The notes: a model not told the origin generated them from the sequence alone. A stretch of 64,000 nt of DNA from Buxus sempervirens (GCA_947561395.2 OX387194.1:31258036-31322035), one strand, 5' to 3'. Numbered from the stretch's first letter, positions 45,856 to 59,245 are shown. Made by a program: numbers and translations.

Positions 45856-48609
45856 TGTAAAACCCCAGTTTTGAGTAGAAAAAAAAATATAAAATAAAAA
45901 TAAAAAATAAAAATAAATTAACAATAACAGTAATAAAAATAAACAAATAATAATAGTAGATAAAAAATAAAAATATATGCAAGAGTATGAACATATGGAT
46001 TTATGGACAGGTTAAATCAAATTTATTTTGCTAGAAATTGGTTGTCATTAGTTGTCAAAGAGAATGAGGTGGAATATTAATATGTAAGTCATATTCGAAC
46101 TTAAAATACGGCAGTAAGTAAAAATTAGTCAATACGTAAAACCCGGGAAAGCCCTACCTTAATGAGGGGTAGAAAGGGGATTCCGAGGGTAAATGGTGAA
46201 TTAGGTTAAACCCTCGCGGTGTATAAATAGGTAACTGATATAAAAATTTTTGGGGATTTGGGGGAAGGTTGCTGGTCTGAAATTAGGGCGGCTACTGTGG
46301 CGATTAGGGTTTCGCTGGGAAGAGATGAGAACCGCGAGAGCTACGACCGGATTAGTGGAGTCGGATTTTAGTGGGTTATTCCTCTCGTGAGCAGGGGATC
46401 AGTTCGGTGACAGTCGCATCCTCGCGCGCAGCCGGAAATCGTGATCGACCGGTTGTGGAATAAGCTTTTATTCTGGGATAAGCGTATACGGGTGAGTAGC
46501 ACTGTTTTAAAACCGAGGTTTTAGTTTATTCGTAATGTATTTTGAAATGCATGGTCGTATTGTGAGTTCTGTGTTTTTCTGGAATACCGCGAGTTACGAA
46601 CGAAGATTGAAAATTAATGTGAAATTAAAGATGTTTAGATTAAATCCAAAATGGGTTGGGAAGTCTTCTGGGAGCATTAGGAGTGTAATGGAGCAATAAC
46701 AGACCTAAAGAAACCAGCCAGAGTTGGAGATCTCGAAATAACAAAGACTCGAAATTCGCAGTGGGTATCCGCCCACTTGGCGCCCACTTGCGCCCACTTC
46801 GGGAAGTAGGCGCCTAGGAAATTCGATCTGGCGCCGAGCTCACGCCTACCTGGCGCTCAGCTCGCGCCTACTTGAAATCGACGCGCTTTTCTCGCGCCTA
46901 GCCCGCGCTCTTCTCGCGCCTTTCTCCCGCTCAGCTCGCGCTCACTTAGCATCGAGTGAGCGCATAGTCCTTTTCCACCTATTTTCTATCCGCCCACTCG
47001 GCGCCCACTTGCGCCCACTTCAGGAAGTGAGCGCATACCCAATTTAACTTACCGAATTTGATTTCCGACTGAACCAAAGGGGGATTTTGATGTCTTGGGG
47101 TTTATATCACTTCACCAATCACTTGTTGGTAACCTTGGAACCTGCATTTCTTATTTAATTCCTAGGAGAATTCTAGTGGCAAATTCTTAAAAGTTTCCAA
47201 GATGAGTGTGGGTTATTTTATATATGATTGTGCTGGATACCAAAACTCTAGGAGTTCTTAGTAGTTTTCTCCTCGAACTTATACACTGTTCTAATTGAGA
47301 AATGATTGACTTCTGGTTTCGTTTGTTTTGGGAAATGCTGAAATGTATTGTCTTGTTATAAATAACTGTGTTTGTATTCAAATGGCATGGTTTTGTGGAA
47401 ATGAGAAATACTGAAAGTATTGGGATACTGTTTGGTCCAGAGGGACAGGTGATGAACTATGATGAGATATACATGATGTGGAATGAATGGTTTTTACTTT
47501 AAATGTGAAATTGAGATTATACGATGTTTTACTATTTTGGTCTAGCTTGTCCTGGATCCAGAGTCTAAGCTTAGTAATGTAATGTTATTTGTTGGTTGTT
47601 GGAATTGCATGGCCTTGTGTGTTGCCACAACCGGTGTAGAGCAGCCAGAAACCCTGAGTAGGCCTGGTTGTCAATGCAGAAACCCTGGGAGTAGGCCTGC
47701 ATTGGATGACGAAACCCTGAGTAGGCCGGAACTGTGTACATGGAGGTGTGGAGTGTCTACTTGGCATGTTTAATTTATCAACTAAACAATAGTCATGACA
47801 TTGACCAATGTTAGTATTTGATTTTGTTTGACGTGATATGTTTTATTCGCTGGTTTGTTGGTATTTATGGTTCATGGAATATTGTTTACCGATTATTGGG
47901 TATTGTACCTCCCACCGGTGTAGAGCAGCCAGAAACCCTGAGTAGGCCTGGTTGTCAATGCAGAAACCCGAGGAGTAGGCCTGCATTGGATGACGCAGTC
48001 ATTTCAATATCCGAAACCCTGAGTAGGCCGGATATACATTTGGAGGCGTGGGAATGGTTATGAGAAGACTTTGTGTTATATGACATTGGTATATCTGGAA
48101 TTATATCTTGAGATACGAAATTATGGTTATTTGCTATGTTGTCGTCAGTTAATCTTTATTTTATCGAATTCTTTGGGATTGGAAACGGATTGTTATTGTT
48201 TGATTTACCTGATGGTTTTCCGCACTGATATGAATTGGATTATTGAAGTTTAGTCGGATTATTCGGAATATGCGTATTATCATCATTGTACATGGTTATA
48301 ATCGTGGCATGTTTTAGAACTGAAATAAATGTATTTGTGCATGCATGTACTGCTCACTGGGATATTCGTATCTCATTCCGTATTGTTTTGTTTTGTTTTC
48401 AGCTGCTCCTGGAGAGGACGATACTTGCGGGTAGTTACTTGGACATGTGAGTTTTATTTTAGTTTGGGGAATATTTTAGCGCACTCTGTTATATAGCTAT
48501 TGTTGTACTCATGTTTTTCCTTCACTCTGATATTGCGATCCTGTGTTTTATAATAACCTCTGGAGACAAGTTACGGGTTTTTCATGTGACTCGAATCCGG
48601 GGCGTTACA
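45856..48609 (+). repeat. Solo LTR D inside the Ogre-type element
   Basis: 2754 bp, TGTAAAACCCCAGTTTTGAG ... CCGGGGCGTTACA, perfect 5-bp duplication GAGGG (45851-45855 and 48610-48614). Same family as LTR C. Donor-like GGGTGAGTAGCACTG lies at 46490-46504, CGCCCACTTG motifs at 46770-47040 and GAGTAGGCC repeats at 47630-47735 and 47915-48030. The hairpin with a compensating G-T pair is at 48358-48375 and the acceptor-like CAG at 48400-48402. Confidence 0.92.
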
Positions 48610-48614
48610 GAGGG

Positions 48615-49615
48615 TGATCTCCACCAACCCCACTGGAGTCCTGCCAACAGTAAGAAATGATGATCAAGGATGCAATTCTCTCAAGTCTCACCCAGTTTGA
48701 AGAGGTCGGCCTCACGGAGAAAAGCAACACAGAAATAAGGCGGACTCACGCCAAACCCCTGCACAGCTCCTCCACACTCAACAAGAGCTCAAACAAGCAG
48801 GATGATGAGTTCGAACCCGGGCAGAAGGAAAAGGCCTCACAAGGAAAATGGCGGTGTAAGGGGCCCCACTTATCCCCAGCAGGGCAGTTTTCCCCAAGGG
48901 AACCTTCACACATGCCAGGAGCGAGAGAAGACCGCGAAGCAGGGGTCCCTACTTAATCACCAGTAGCAATCACTCCAAACAAGGAGGCCCCTACTCCGAA
49001 GGAGAACCACAAGGCACGCTGTGGGAAAGGAAGCAGCAGGGCATGAAGACAAATAAGCAGAAATGAAGATCTAATCGGGCAAGATGGCCCATGTTGTAAT
49101 TTTTGCTTTTACACTTTTGTAATTAGAGTAGAGCAGGTGTGAGAACCTCCTGGAAGCACTGGACAGCGCTGAGAGCACCTCCTCACCGGCAACAGCACCT
49201 CCTCCTCTTCTCTTCTCTGCGTCCTATCACTCTCTCCACTTCCCAAATCATCTCCTAGCCGAACAATTTAAAAAAAAAAATTTTAAAGACACTTCAAAGC
49301 TTTAATGGAACAAACAAGAAAAGAAGAATATTGTCAACGCCGAAACAGGTTGGCGAGCTCAAGTCCAATCTAATCTCTTTCAAACATAAACTAAATGCTA
49401 AAGAGTTGCCCCGCGAAAACCCGAAAAGCAAAGGGTAAGGAAACTCCGAAGCCTGGAAGCGACTCCATATCATTTGGAGGCTTCCCTTTCTTCATAAAGA
49501 CTTCAAAGGACTAAGCTCGTTGACCATATCGACAGAAATGCCGGGCGCAAAAATGAGTTTCTTTTTTTTCTCTTTGCCGTTAATCCGCAAAGTGACTTCG
49601 GCAAAGAGGGGCAGC
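48615..49615 (+). other. 3' noncoding region and polypurine tract of the Ogre-type element
   Basis: No convincing gene. It ends in GCAAAGAGGGGCAGC (about 49600-49615), the polypurine tract immediately before the 3' LTR. Confidence 0.75.
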
Positions 49616-52600
49616 TGTAAGCACCTCATTTTTTGCGCTCCCGGAAGTGCCGGGAATGCAAACCCTAGATAGAAAGTCAAACCCTAAGGGGTGAAAATTT
49701 GATTTTTTGATCAGGTGAGAATTGACCATCTTGCTCCATGTCAGTGAATAGAGAATCTCGACATGGTTCTAACGCAACTAAGTTTGCTGGAATCGGAGTC
49801 CGGATGAGGGACTTCGAGCCGGTCAAACTTGAGAATGAGCCGAAAGTTGACTTTTTGCCGAATCCCGAGCCAGGTGTTTAGCTCAATCCCAATGGATAGA
49901 GGACTTCGATACGGTTCCAACGCAATTGAGTTTGCTCAAATCGGAGTCCGAATGGAAAAGATATGAGCAGTCAAAGCTAAGGGCATTATGGGAATTTTAG
50001 CGATGCCACATGGGATGCCACGTGTGCACAAGGAGTGCACACATGGGATGCCACGTGTGTGCATGGGAGCTCCACATGGGAGGCCACGTGGACCCAATGA
50101 GTGCTTCACATGTGTCACCTCCCATGCAACCTTCCACCTCCCAAGAAACCTTTCTCTTCCCAAGCAACTCTTCCACCTCCCAAGAAACCTTTCTCTTCCC
50201 AAGCAACCTTTTACCTCCCAAGAAACCTTTCACCCCCATACAATCTTTCATCTCCCCAAGGCAACCATCCTGTAAAACCCCGAATTTTTCCTTAAATAAT
50301 AAATTAAATTAGTAAATAATATTACCGAGAGTAATGATTGATAGAAACATTTTAATATTGTAGGGGGTGATCAACTTAGCGGAGATCCAGAATTAGACGC
50401 AGATCTGACCGTCCGATCGTGAGATATCGAGGTATGTATTCTAATTGGGCAAGGTGTATAGAAGAGTTGCATGGGAGATGCATAGGATCAGGGGGTATAT
50501 ATATGTATAAAGAAATAACCTAATTTTATACTTGTATTCTCGCTCGTATTGAAGCCGCAAGCGACGAACCTGTTTGAACGACCAAAGAGAAGAGAAGAAG
50601 GAGAAGAAGAAGGAAGGGCTGGGCGTGCGTTCATCGTCCAGAGAGTTTCTCAGTTCTAGAGGTTCGCCATTGTTCAGAATAAAGAAGGAGAAATCAGCGT
50701 ATAGAGGTAGGTGACATCGTTTTGGTTTTAAAATTGGATTTACCTCTGTTTAATCGTAAACGCATGTTTCTATGATATGTAATGTTGTATTTAGTTAGCT
50801 AAGCATGTTATAAATACATTAGAATGAGTTTAGACGAGAAAAATCATGATTTAGAACTGTTTCTACTCGATTTTGTATGACCGCCGACCTCGACTGTACT
50901 CGGCGCTCATCGGCGATCCTAGGCGCTGGTTATAAAATTGAGGACGCCGTGGACCGCGGGACGACGGACCGTTGGCGCTCGAAATTGAACTACCGCCGAC
51001 TGGAGACCGCCCGGAGCGATCCTGAGCGATCCCAGGCGCTCTAAGCAGAAATTCCAATTTTTCATAATTTCGAACCTAATTCAACTCTAAACTATTTTTA
51101 GACAATTTTAATGATTAACTAAGGTCTTTTAAGACCAAAATAAACTATCTAATTCCCTGTTTTACAGAAAAACAAATTAGGGAGATATTTAGGACATTAG
51201 TTGCCAAGTTTTGAAGGTAAAAGAGAAATGTAATTTTGGAAAAGCCTAACTACCATTTGATTATCTAAACACTTCTAAATAGCATTATAAATCATAAGAC
51301 ATTATAAAGAGAATTCAGAATTCGAATGACTGAATAATGAAGTAAATGTACAGATATAACCATTATATGCCGCTAGGCACCAACCCTTATAGAATTATGA
51401 TACTTTAGGGAATTTTGGAGTCTAGTGGGCATAGCTGGTTATGGATCCATAGTCGTAGCTAGATAGTTGAGGGATATGTCATTTGGGTTGAGTTACTCCT
51501 ATATGCGACGCGCTTCCTTTGCAAGTTAGTTTGTCTGTGAAGGTCCTATGTCTGGAGGGACACCTCGGTGAGCCGCTGGTGATTCCCTGTACATATGGAT
51601 AAGCGACCATCTCCATGTATTGATTCTAGTGCTGCATGCTGGTGGTACATGCCAACTCTGATGGGTACGTGTGCAATAAGTCGGTGACTACGGCTCTTGT
51701 CTAAGCTGCGCTGCATGGGGCTTGAGTATCATTAGTAGCATCGCTCCTAAGTCGCACGGTGGTATAGCAATTGGTTGAGAATCATCTCAAAAGGTTTATC
51801 TATCTTTGTGAGTCCTACAATGACACTGAAACACAACACTTGATATGATTATTATTATTATTGTGCACGTGTGGGATGCATGTGATTGGGATATTGGTTG
51901 GATGTGACTGCTTAGTACATCCTGGCAATGTATGGATTATGCTACTGATTTGGCTATTGAGTTCTTATATTAAAACTTGCTGAAAATCATTTCTAGAACT
52001 GTTTATAAAATTGTTTTGTGTTCATAAATGGTATAAATGATTATGCGAGCCTGATTTATCGATGTTGCTTAATCGTGCATGAAATGTTACTTTGTTCATA
52101 TTAACTGTTTAGTAATGCATGTGTTACCTACTGAGATATTCGTATCTCACCCTACTTCTATTCCATTTTTTCAGCTGATACGCGAGAGGGGGATCTCTTA
52201 GACTTCCAGGGAGAGATAGCCGAGTATTCGCCGGAGGATTATTATTATCCAGATCTTGTCTGAGGTGGATTGATGTTATAGACTTAGCATTTTTGATTGG
52301 TTTATTATCATTTATTTGGATTGATGTATGAGAGAGATAAGAGAGAGATAGTAACCAGTTCATTTTACCAGACTTTGATATTACTGATTGATGGTTAAGC
52401 TTTATGCTTAGTTGAGGATTTTGATCTACACTTCCGCACATACTTGTTTCCGCAACTCTGATAGTTTAACAAAATGATTGGATTTTGCTTTCTTTGGTCT
52501 GGTATGTTATTGAGGTTGTAATTGATATGGGCCAGTAACACCTCGGATTTGGTTGTTGAACTAAATTCGGGTTGTTACAGTAGCGAACCGGGTTCAGGGC

Positions 52601-55085
52601 GTTACACATCCATCTTCCAGGATTTAAAAGAAAAGAAATTTTTCTCCAAGAGGGAGAAGGGGGGACGACCATTAAAAATTCTCTCCAACCCTCTCTCCCA
52701 TTTTTCTCTCGACTTCAAGCTCTCCAAGATTGGCTCCCATTCGAACACCTCCACCCCAGCTCCCATTCGAACTCCTCTCTCTAAAGAGCTCTCTTCCACC
52801 CTCTCCAATCTCCGGGATTCGAACCACTCCCCTCCATCTCTCTTGGCTTCTCACAAAATTACCTCTCCTTTATCTCTTCCTCTCCATCTCCATCCAAGCA
52901 AGTGGAAGTGCTGTTGTGGTTGGTGCCACCAAGGAGGAAGTTACAGCTACGTTTTGGCTTCAAGGAGGTGTCTCCACCTTGCACAAGGAACCAAGGGACC
53001 CCCAGGTATTGATCCTCACCTTGTTTTACTTTACATATATGAAAATGGGGTCTTTGTAAGCATGTAACTATGTGTGGTTTTCTTCCCCTGCTGTAAGCCT
53101 ATTCCAAGGCATCTATGGCATGTGCATGTCTCTCACTTCCTCACATAAAAATCACCAAAGGTAAGAGGTCCTCGTAGGTATGTTTAGGGAGCATGGGAGT
53201 CCATTTTCTTTACACATTTTAGTGCCTCTTAGTTGCTGTTTTTGAGTTTATCTTAAGCTTTTTTAGGAGGAGCATGTTCCTCCCTTCTTCATCTGGTGTA
53301 CCCCCATGTAACCCCCACATGCCCTCCTTGATGTTTGTTCTTCTCTCACTCTTTCTCATAAGTTTTCTAGATGTTTTTCTCATCTTATTTTTGCTGCTGG
53401 TCGTACCCTTGAACTTGTCTTGTTGGTCTCAAGTGTCAGCATGTTTCCTTAATCTCATGTTCTCTATTGTTTTTGTGGGCACCTAAGCATGATCCCTCAC
53501 CCCTTTTACCTGCTGTTCTTGCACATGTAGGCATGCTCCTTAACCCCCTTAAAGTCCTCCTAAAAACTAGAAGAAGATCCCCAAGGAAAAGGATACAAAT
53601 CCGCAAAGTTCGGAACTTCATAACAGGTTTTACTACTTGAATGTTCGAACGTTCATCAAACACGGGTCGAACGTTCAGGTCAAAAAGTTGTTTTCTCTTC
53701 CATTGTTCAAACGTTCATCGAACGGCCAGCGAGCGCTGCTCACAATTTCACTTTTTTTTTCACCACCGTTCGACCGACAGTCGAACGTTCAGCGAACGCT
53801 GCCCTCGGGTTTCTCTGCAAGACCCCAATGTTCGACCGACAGTCGAACGTTCAGCGAACGCTGCTCTCGGGTCTCTGTAGGACCCCCAACATTAGACCGA
53901 CCGTCGAACGTTCAGCGAACGTTGCTCTCGGGTTTCTCTGCATAACACCAACGTTCGAACGGCAGGCGAACGGCCAGCGAACGCTGATTATGTCTTCTGC
54001 AATTTGACTCCGATTGTCTCGCCGTTTGGACCGTGACTTCTATAATCACGAAGAGTATCTCTACATCAATAAATTAGATACATCTGTGATGGCTTACACC
54101 AAAACTATTAAACCAATAGGGCTTCTGGGTGATTCGGAAGCCCAACATGGGACCTGGACCGCCGGTCCAATTCGGATGCATAGTGGGCCTTCCAACGGGG
54201 CCCACCCAGCCCAATAAACCGAAAAGCATGCAAATAAGCAAGATTAAGTGAAATTAACCAATCGAATCGGATGGGCCAAACCTAATGCGGCCCACCCAGG
54301 CTTTGTTTGTGGAATGATGTTTAAATTGTGTGGTTTGGCCGAGACCAAGGGCAAGGGCCTATCGGGCCCGCCAAAGCCCACCAACCAACCAAGTAAGGGT
54401 TTAAAACCTTAAACTTCAAGAACATGGGCTTTCAAGCCTAGGATTGGACTACGGGCCCCAAGCCCCAATGTCCACAACCCTTTGGTGAATCTAAATAAGA
54501 TAATTTGAAAACATTTTTGGCAACCATCATGCGGGCCCACCTAGGGGCCCGAAAATCAATGCAGACCCACTTGTTACATGGAAATCACATAAATGCTCAA
54601 ATTAAACTTTAAGTAAAGTCAATTCACTTCACCAAAGCCTACAGGGCCTCCTAGGCTTAGCCAGAGGCCCACGTGGCCACGTAGGCTTACCCAAGCCCAC
54701 CAAGGCAACCGTGGGCCTTCTAACAGGGCCCACCCAATCAGACTCAGATCACCTAAGTAAAGCAAGATAAAATCAACTAAAGGGACCCACACCACTTAGG
54801 TGGTCCCTCCAAGACCTAACTAAATGGCATATCGGATTAGGAATCGGGTGAGAACCAAGTGAGAAAGCTGACTCAAACCAGGGAACCCACGGGACCCGTC
54901 ACCCGACGGGGTGGACTGGGGTGTCTACGGACTTCCCCAGACCGCAACCGAGAACCGACTTAGAATCTCAAGCCGTAGACCAAAAGCCTTAAATAGACAA
55001 GATTAGGCACCCAGGTATCCGCCTGCACCCCATCAGGCGGTGGCGACTCCGAATTACCCCGTGCCGCGTTTCCCACGCGCGCACA
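49616..55085 (+). repeat. 3' LTR of the Ogre-type element, carrying solo LTR E
   Basis: TGTAAGCACCTCATTTTT ... ACGCGCGCACA, 5470 bp including solo LTR E and its duplication; 3129 bp without them, against 3128 bp for the 5' LTR. Aligned stretches read by eye differ at only about 1-3 bases per 100. Confidence 0.93.
50271..52606 (+). repeat. Solo LTR E inside the Ogre 3' LTR
   Basis: 2336 bp, TGTAAAACCCCGAATTTTTC ... TTCAGGGCGTTACA, perfect 5-bp duplication CATCC (50266-50270 and 52607-52611). The uninterrupted target can be read in the 5' LTR near 28590. Donor-like AGAG|GTAGGTGAC near 50707, GCGATCC-type block at 50870-51050, hairpin at 52132-52149 and acceptor-like CAG at 52172-52174. Same subfamily as LTR I. 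Confidence 0.93.
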
Positions 55086-55090
55086 GATAG

Positions 55091-56463
55091 TTCAAATAAA
55101 AGTATATGAATAGATAAAATCACAATAAGTTGAAAAGAAAAGAGTTTTGAACGATAAACTCAAATAAAAGCTGTTTTAGTAGAACGTACCCAAAATCTTT
55201 ATGAAAAATCAATTTAATCACCGGCCAGTGCAAACAATCTCAAAACACTTAAATCTTATTAGTACATAAGTCGGAAAATAACAAAAACATTTTTATAGTG
55301 AAAAACTAGGCATTTTCTAAAATATCAGAAAATATTTCTAGGGCACTCGAGCGGCATCGGATGCTCGTGCAGGTGTCCTTCAAAAACAAGTTTTAAAAAG
55401 TCAGTTGCTCAAGTAGGCGCTCGAGCGACCACTCGGACGTTCAGTCTACTGGAAATTGACAACTCTTGGGTTTTTGAAAATAAAAAAACCACAGGCAGGG
55501 CACCTCCAACGGCGCTCGAGCGTTGTCGACCACCCGGCAATTCCACTCGATGCCTAACAGGGCGCTTGAGTGGTAATGCAGACGACCGTTCAACTCAAAA
55601 AATCTGGGTTTTTCTGAACTTTGCGAAATTTCTTTCTAAAATCAAAATACACCAAACGATTGCTTCAAATCACTTCGAAATCCTTTGTAAACCTCCTCTA
55701 GACATGTTAGATCAATTTAAACCAAATAAAACTTCGTATATAAGTCAAATCGAATCAAAAACCTTCGAATAAACACACTTTTGACAGTTTAATGAAAACT
55801 AGAACAACAATGTAAACCCACGAAAAACAGGTATTTAACAACATGGTTTGCTTTGAAAATCATCTCTTAATATGTATATAAATCATCCATAACAAATACC
55901 AGACAAACATGAAGCGATTAAACGGAAACCAAAGGTGTTACTTGCCTTTATCGCTAGAATCCAACTCTAAACTAGCAATCCAGCAACTCTACTTCTAGGT
56001 GTGTTTTCTCCTTCTCAAAACTTCAAGCACACGTCCAGCAATGCTCCTTCAATAGAACACGTCCAAACAAAAGATTAAACCTACTATTTTCTTAAAAGTT
56101 GCTTTTTATACTTAGGATTCTGTTTTTACCATAATTAGGAGTTTCTATAGTCTTAACATAATTACTAAGAGTGTATGGATGTCCAAGCATGTCCATATAA
56201 GTAATTTGCTAGTTTTTAATTAAAATAAGATAGCCTACCTTGCCTATCTATCATACTCATGCACCTTCACCAATCAAAATTCCAATGAAAGCACAATTGT
56301 GTACTTACTTGATGATTTATCCCTTCTCTTCTCTAGAAATCTTTAGGCTTGATCTTCATCTTCCCTTCCTATTCATGTCAATAAAATGCCAATCAAACAC
56401 TTAAACCAATACTTTCCTCAATAAATAATTAAATTATTTAAAAGGGAAAATTGAGGGATTACA
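55091..56463 (-). repeat. Solo LTR A, right (5') part
   Basis: Continuation of LTR A after the Ogre-type element. On the minus strand the LTR starts TGTAATCCCTCAATTTTCCC at 56463. Total length without the insertion is about 2.6 kb. A GCTCGAGCGC-type block lies at 55335-55570. No gene. Confidence 0.75.
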
Positions 56464-57036
56464 ATCTCAAAGATAAGGCTAAAAGATTTAAGAGTTATCA
56501 AAGTGCTAGGAAGCTTAAATTATTCATTAGAATCTATATCTTACTATTACATTAATTAATCAAATGAAATGCAACTACAATTTAACTAACTCTCAAACTC
56601 TACTAAATCATCTATTATTATTCTAGGAAAATAAAAACACCTATATCAATATCCTACTCTTGTCTTCTGAATATTCTACGCTTCAAGCCTACTATCAGAC
56701 TAACCCAAGGCGTCCTCTCCAAGATCACCTGAAAACAAAACATTTAAAAGCAAGAATGAGATATAAAATCTCAGCAAGTAGCAATATGTATGAAAGAAAA
56801 CAGTTTATATATATATATATATATACATATCCTTTACAAACCTTTCATGAGTTGCAAAACAATATCACCAGTATCGCTAAATCAAGAAGACAAAGCCGTA
56901 TAAATCAAATCTACAATTTTCCACAAATTAATACAAATAGTTTTTTCCCAAAACAATTCATCATGTTAATCATGTCATATTAATATTTCTTTCGAACCAT
57001 TCTTGTCAAAACATGGCTAAACTAATCAATTAATAT

Positions 57037-58659
57037 TGATGTACTTTTTCGCAAGTGCACGAATTCGTAACAAGTAATAAAGTGATGAAATAGAGTGTCG
57101 AACCCACAGGGAATGGTAGCTACTAAATACTGAAATTACTATCCTAAATTCTATTTGGATAATCAAAAAGTGAGATGGGTTTTTAACTCCCAATTAAAAT
57201 TATTAACTAAGAAAATATTAGTGTAAGATTTAGTAAGAGATTTAAAATACTAAGGCATTTGATTTCATCATAAACAAATCTGAATTAACTCTTGAATACA
57301 CATGCTACTAAATTTTATAATCCACTTTGAAAGCGAAAATCCCTATTCTATCCAATGGTCTCTCTCGAGCACCAACGAACTTACCTTCCCACGATAACTC
57401 ACGATATCTCTATGTGAATTTAAAAGTAACAAGGTACATTAAGATCTGTGGAGTTTCATGTCCAAAAACACAAAGCTACATAGACCATGCCAATATCTCT
57501 ATCAACATGTAGAATATGGTATTTTATCACAGGAACTAAAATTGTATATCTCCTCTCGGTCTCAATACAACTACCATATACAATTGAATGGTGCTCAAAT
57601 ACTCAATTGGGTTAAGCACAATAATAAAATACTCAAATAGTGAATCATAAATCCTTTAGCAATAGTATTCAGAATTAAAACATCATGTTTAGATTACATC
57701 AAAGCCTTAGAAAGAGAAATTAGTTCATGACTAAACTAAGAATAACCATTAAAAACAGAGTATATTGAAAGAAGAAGAACAAAAGAGAAGAAATAAACTA
57801 ATGATGATCCAAGCTCTGCTCTCTTGATGTTCCAGCTTCCTTCTCACGTTCCCCACGTTCCCAGCACCAACTCTCTCTTTCTTCACGTTCCTTTTCTCCT
57901 TTATATCAATCACCAAAGCTTGCCCAAAAATCCCTTGAAGAGAAAATAAAAACTTTCCTTCCAAGACTCCTAAGGAAGAGAGAACTTCCTTTCCTTGTAT
58001 ATCCACGATTTTTAAGTCCAAAAACGACCTAATCTTCTTAATTCAAAACCCCTTAAAGTCCTCCTAAGAACTAGAAGAAGGTCCCCAAGAAAAAGGAAAC
58101 AAATCCACAAAGTTCGGAATTTTATAACAGGTTTTTCTACTTGATCGTTCGAACGTTCATCGAACGCGGGTCGAACGTTCAGGTCAAAAAGTTGTTTCCT
58201 CTTCTCTTGTTCGAACGTTCATCGAACGGTCAGCGAACGCTGCTCACAATTTCTCTATTTTTCACCAACGTTCGAATGACAGTCGAACGTTCAGCGCACG
58301 CTGCTCTCGGGTTTCTCTGCAGAACACCAACGTTTGAACGACAGGCGAACGGCCAGCGAACGCTGCTCTCGGGTTTCTCTGCAGAATACCAACATTCGAA
58401 CGACAAGCAAACGGCCAGCGAACGTTGGCCATTACTTCTGCAATTTGACTCCAATTATTACACCGTTTGAACCGTGACTTCTATAATCACCGAGAGTATC
58501 TCTACATCAACAAATTAGGCAAAATTTAGACAATGAAAATAATATGCAAAGATGAAAGACTTTGACAATTTCTAAGTAAAATTGGGAATTAAATATGAAA
58601 TAAAACCAGATAAGTCATGAATTTAATGTGCTATAATGTGATATTTTCATGACTTATCA
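57037..58659 (-). repeat. Solo LTR F inside LTR B
   Basis: 1623 bp flanked by the perfect 5-bp duplication AATAT (57032-57036 and 58660-58664). On the minus strand it reads TGATAAGTCATGAAAATATC ... GCGAAAAAGTACATCA, with the CCCTGTGGGTTCGACACT motif common near the 3' end of plant Ty3/gypsy LTRs. Orientation is inferred from these ends. It contains a module shared with the Ogre LTR (58042-58512). No gene. Confidence 0.88.
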
Positions 58660-58969
58660 AATATCTTTCTAATTAGAAGAAAACCAATCATATATAATTA
58701 GTAATTAAAGCTCACCTTTAGGTAGTAGCCTACCTTTACCGTAGGATGTAAACACATAATATCCACATCACCTCCGCAGGAGAATGCACATCTCTAAAAC
58801 CGCAGGCACCACCCCCTGCAGGAGATAGCATAACTCAACCACAAAATGTGAATACATAGCACCTACATCTCCCCGGCAGGAGATAGCTTCCTCACCCTCA
58901 AGTGGTAACTCATACACCCATCTCCCATGTGGGATGCAATCACGTATTAATCACATCTCCCCCACATGA

Positions 58970-59245
58970 GGTATAAGTCTTCGCCACCAAGTGGGTAAAA
59001 GTCTCTGCCACCAAGTGGGTAATAATCTCTACCACCAAACAAGTAATAATTTCTGCCACCAAGCAGGTAATAATTTCTGCCACCAATCAGATAATAATTT
59101 CTACCACCAAGCAGGTAATACACATCTTTGCCACCAAGCAGGTAATACACAACACATCTCTGCCACCAAGTAGGTAAAGCATATCTCTGCCACCAAGTAG
59201 GTAAAACACAGCTCTGCCACCAAGCAAGTAATCAATAAATCTGGC
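58970..59245. repeat. Short tandem repeat in LTR B
   Basis: About nine units of roughly 25-33 bp with CTGCCACCAAGTAGGTAA as the common part, unequal spacers between. It occupies the position where LTRs C and D carry GAGTAGGCC repeats. Confidence 0.85.

Larger units (their letters stand above)
27944..55085 (+). mobile_element. Ogre/Tat-type Ty3/gypsy retrotransposon, LTR to LTR
   Basis: A 27,142-bp plus-strand element with LTRs at 27944-31071 and 49616-55085 and the perfect target duplication GATAG (27939-27943 and 55086-55090). Taking out three later solo LTRs with their duplications leaves about 19.5 kb, in the size range known for Ogre elements. Parts: tRNA-Arg primer site, an extra ORF1 before gag, gag, protease, G-patch, RNase H plus a second RNase H, integrase, and polypurine tract. 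An upstream ORF and a second RNase H are hallmarks of the Tat/Ogre lineage. It is broken, with several breaks (about five) besides the insertions, and not every part expected is recognisable. Net LTR lengths agree within about 1 bp (3128 and 3129). Confidence 0.93.

Noticed and set aside
45880-45975. A-rich AAAAATAAA run as a SINE or poly(A) tail
   Set aside because: It lies just inside the start of solo LTR D, which has its own TG end and target duplication. Low-complexity sequence only.
56808-56826. TA dinucleotide run
   Set aside because: Ordinary short microsatellite inside LTR B.
58970-59245. Regular short repeats with spacers, resembling a CRISPR array
   Set aside because: Repeat and spacer lengths are irregular, units are diverged, the context is a plant LTR and there are no cas genes.
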